From Cubamyces lactineus (Eukaryota > Basidiomycota > Agaricomycetes > Polyporales > Polyporaceae), in assembly GCA_022376465.1 (NCBI GenBank), contig JACDTU010000009.1, positions 1,240,001 through 1,304,000 of the forward strand: DNA of 64,000 bases, read 5' to 3'. Numbering within the stretch: the stretch's first letter is position 1; each line of letters begins with the position of its first letter. Shown in pieces: positions 60,852 through 64,000 of the stretch. Made by a program: the position numbers and the translations under genes. Below the pieces are notes generated by a model that saw only the letters and a list, made by a program, of their open reading frames with translations, ran no database searches and was not told the DNA's origin.

Positions 60852-61580
60852 ACGTTTCGTGCGTGAGTCGTTGGTTGTCGAGATCGTTTTTTTCGGTCTA
60901 TCCTGGCGTTCCAGTAGTGGATGTACGATAAGTTGTCCCATGCTATGTTTCCATATTTGCTCAGACCCTGTATGCTACTATGCTCTATGAGTATCTCGTA
61001 TCTCCGTGGAGACATTCGCACCAGAAGTGTCGAACTGACCCGACTTGCAGCATACAGCTATCGTGCTCACCCGCGAATATCAACCCTGTAAATGAGTATA
61101 GACAGCCATACATTCGCGCACAACAGGAACACTACAATCGTAAGAGGAAAACGTATCGCGACCGAAATAACGTTACTACGACTACGAAGCTGGTGTGGAC
61201 ACCGCCTCTTTCTGAGTAGTCCTCGGGCCAAGAGAAGTAGTTTGTAGTTCGTGAATTCAACGTCATTCGATAATGCTGAAACCGACACAATCTGCTTATC
61301 AACTAATGACGACTTGATTCAGCGCAGGATCACTTGTTGACCCACCTAGGTGGGATGTGGGGTGGCAGCATAGGGTTGAAGTAGTTGGTACGCTTCCACA
61401 TTGAACACCGTCAATATCGCTGAGAAAAGACCGGTCTATGTATGTGTGATAAGTCAGCCACTGCCTGTTCTGAAGCGTGCGCATGAACATCAAGATAAGT
61501 GTGGGTATCAGGGATAAAGAAATCGCACAAACACTCCCGTGGGGGACGTCTATATAATACACCCAAAAGTCCAAAGCGTA
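60852..61580. other. Convergent intergenic region
   Basis: About 730 bases between two convergent genes, presumably 3' UTRs. A 14-bp palindrome (CCCACCTAGGTGGG) lies near 61340. No gene was recognised. Confidence 0.35.
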
Positions 61581-64000
61581 TCAGACTGCAGTCGTCGCGT
61601 CCGGTCTGTCCTCGAAGAGAGCCTCAAAGGCTTCGCGCGACTGACCAATTACGCCAAACGCGTCCTGCAGCGTCCGCCCGAGATAGTCCAGCTCTTGAAT
61701 GACCGCCTTCATCGTGAGTGCGTACGCGAAGAAGAGCAAATGCCGAGAGCCTTTGACTTCTCGGCTACGTACGACTTCCAGCTTGCGTATAGCGTCGACC
61801 TGAGGGTAGACGACGATACTGGCACGGTCAGCACGACGAGTTCCGTTCTGGCGCCTGTGCAGGTTGTTTTCAGGAAGAGCACCCACCAGACGTTGTCGAG
61901 AATTCTCAGCTGGCGGCAGATACGGAGGCAAGGGCGACTTCAGCCGGAACGCCGCCGCGAGAGTGGAGAAGTAGAGGATGACGTTTCCGACCATCTCTCG
62001 ACGCTCCTTATTTACCGGTATGATGAAGTCACGACGTACAGTCTAGAAGAGGTCTCCATCAGCTTCTAGTACCACTCGTGATGAAAAGATAGCCCATATA
62101 CCGTGTGCCTGCGCAACGGGGAAGTCAGCCTCTTAAACTAGGATAAAAGTAGGGAGAGCTTCGCACCATTCCTCGCGCGACGTGACGCAACGCATGCTAT
62201 GCAGTCTGTCCAGGATCGTCTGGAGGCTCGTCAGGATCGAACGATACAGCGCGACCGGGAAAGGACCCTTGAGACGCGGCTCGTGCTGGGTCTGCGAGAG
62301 CAGTCCTTGCAGCTCGATAAGTTTGATCTGGAGATGGAGTTCCCTGATGCACGCGGGTCAGATATGTGGATGGACCCCTGGGATGTGACTCACATGGCCA
62401 TGAAGTGCTGGATCGAGTGCGAGAGCGCTGGATTGACCCTAAGAAGACGAGTCTCCTCTGTGGGGGAGGGCTCTTCTTCGATCGTCTGCGGCTGGATATC
62501 GTGATCGGAGAACGAGTTGAATGCAACAAGGCGAGTGTAGAGCCAGCCCATGTTCAGACAGAACCTGGCAACAATCACGATAAACATTGTATTGCCTCTA
62601 CAGAGAGGGTAAACTCACTCTCCGAGCGCTCTACTCAGCTCGCGCCTTGCCTCGGCGGGCCACCAGTATCGCGAAACGATGGCGGCCCAGACGACGCCCA
62701 CCGTGACGGCCACTGCCCGATGGAAGGCAATATCAAACACCGCGACGTCCTTTTCACGTAGATTGTAACTTCGGAGGGTACCGTCAAGTTAGCTGCGATG
62801 AGATGCACGGAAAGGTATGTACTCACCAGAACAGACAAGTCAGGTTGTACGTGAGCAGTACAAAGCGCGCAGACGTCGCATACTGCGGCTTCGCGATGAT
62901 ATAGTAGAAACAAGGGATAGAGTAGAAGAACCCGAATATGGCGAGCACCCAAGCGTTTTCGGGGAACAGGGTCCAGACGACGAAGGCAGTTGCGGCTCCG
63001 AAGCTAGTAGCGCAAAATCAAATGACCAGATCAGAGGTCATCAGGTCGATATGAAGTGGCATTCTTACAGCGTCCCAAGTACACGATGTACGCCCATGTA
63101 GTTTGTCTGTCAACGCGCGGGTGAGTGTACACCAATGAACAGTAGACGAGGAAACTTACTGCACCAATTGTAGGCGAGATGACCACGAAGAACTGCATGA
63201 TACCCACGTAAGTTCCGCTGGCCCTATTTCGTGCTGAGGTCAATTATGAGCAACGTACCGAAATGAGTGCCCACTCCCCCCGATATTCCACAAAGACCGG
63301 TCTCGTCACTTCAAAGAACGCCGGGGCAGCCAAGATCGCCGTCGCCATCCCCGTCTTGAACGCATACTTCATATCCTGCTGCTTCAGCCGCGCGCCCAGC
63401 GCCCAGAGTGATTGCTTCACGCGTCCGATGAACGTCAGGTTCTCCCGCGCGGGCGTCTGGATCGTGTTCGGCGCGTGCGGGGTGACTTTTGGGAACGAAA
63501 CTGCACGGTGAGGCTGTTGGTTGACAAATAGCGCCGCTGGTTACGATGGTTGCCCGCAGTGAGTTTCCGGTGTAGAGGGCGGCCGAGAGGGTTGTATGAC
63601 TTACAGAGACGCTTGCGGATGCTCCTAGACCGTTTCTCGCGAGTCGTGCGGCGGATGGCGCTACGGCTTCCACAGCTGAGCAGCATCGCGTCTCTGAAGC
63701 GGCCCCACAATCCGTTGTGAGCCGCGTTCGCGCGCTCGATGCTACACACGCGGCCCATCGCGTCCACGAGAGATATCAATTCCCGCGCAAACTCTTGCAG
63801 CGTGAAGATGTAACTTCACAGACGCTCATCAGCACGGGCAACCGCGGAGAGGTATAAATATATGCGTACAAGTAAACCAAGAACACGTTCTCGCTCTCAT
63901 CCCCCGCGAAAACCTGGTTGTCCGAGGTGAGAGAGGCGATAGATGCTCGCGAATCGAATCCTGAGATGTTCCCGCTCCTGTACAGGCGCACGACAGCATG
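61581..64000 (-). CDS. FUSC/DUF2421-family polytopic membrane transporter (5' end beyond window)
   Basis: Eleven minus-strand exons fit in phase: 64000-63870 (partial), 63813-63605, 63500-63259, 63192-63160, 63106-63069, 63003-62827, 62768-62619, 62564-62394, 62343-62167, 62108-62102 and 62042-61581, giving 598 residues in view. Key segments are FARELISLVDAMGRVCSIER, RVKQSLWALGARLKQQDMKY, the FUSC core FFVVISPTIGATNYMGVHRV and LGTLFGAATAFVVWTLFPEN, hydrophobic helices (AIFGFFYSIPCFYYII, VTVGVVWAAIVSRYWWP), and the DUF2421-like C-terminus RRDFIIPVNKERREMVGNVI with RLKSPLPPYLPPAENSRQRL. Fungal relatives are annotated as putative ER or plasma-membrane exporters (Bre4, aromatic-acid/fusaric-acid-resistance-like). 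Substrate is unknown. The N-terminal membrane block is mostly off the edge. Exons of 33, 38 and 7 nt are notable. Confidence 0.85.

Overview
This window is nuclear DNA of a filamentous basidiomycete, most likely an Agaricomycete. The genes carry many short introns (about 45-60 nt, GT...AG, with pyrimidine-rich or CTNA-type branch regions), lie on both strands without operons, have pyrimidine-rich leaders, and belong to families typical of mushroom-forming fungi: Ser/Thr-rich single-pass membrane proteins, DUF7330-type proteins, LUFS/Flo8 and HSF-type regulators, and a FUSC/DUF2421 transporter. Most exon chains below were assembled by hand from splice sites and reading-frame phase. Each chain reported as complete sums to a whole number of codons.

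Left part (0.2-19 kb): an Rxt3-type subunit of a histone deacetylase complex; two tandem paralogous signal-peptide/transmembrane proteins on the minus strand whose cytoplasmic tails end in a PPxY-like motif; a small basic CCDC137-like nuclear protein; a decayed exon and an intact copy of a DUF7330-type gene; and two more Ser/Thr-rich membrane proteins that are divergently transcribed.

Centre (19-38.5 kb): pyridoxal kinase (six exons, one apparently followed by a GC-AG intron); a small unknown ORF whose stop overlaps the start of a very large three-START-domain membrane protein; a LisH/LUFS Flo8-like transcription factor followed by a truncated duplicate of its C-terminus; a vezatin/Inp2-like myosin-binding membrane protein; and a GNAT-like acetyltransferase.

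Right part (38.5-64 kb): about 14 kb with no supportable gene, rich in GC-biased low-complexity DNA and in many unrelated tandem repeats that nearly all have a 7-nt period; an HSF-type transcription factor; a second gene-poor stretch of 4 kb with more heptad repeats; a second intact DUF7330 gene; and the 3' part of a polytopic FUSC/DUF2421 transporter that contains a predicted 7-nt micro-exon and runs off the right edge.

The genes do not form an obvious metabolic cluster. Common threads are transcription and chromatin regulators (Rxt3, Flo8-like, HSF), membrane or contact-site proteins (START, vezatin-like, four single-pass proteins, FUSC transporter), and local duplication (membrane pair, DUF7330 family, Flo8 tail).
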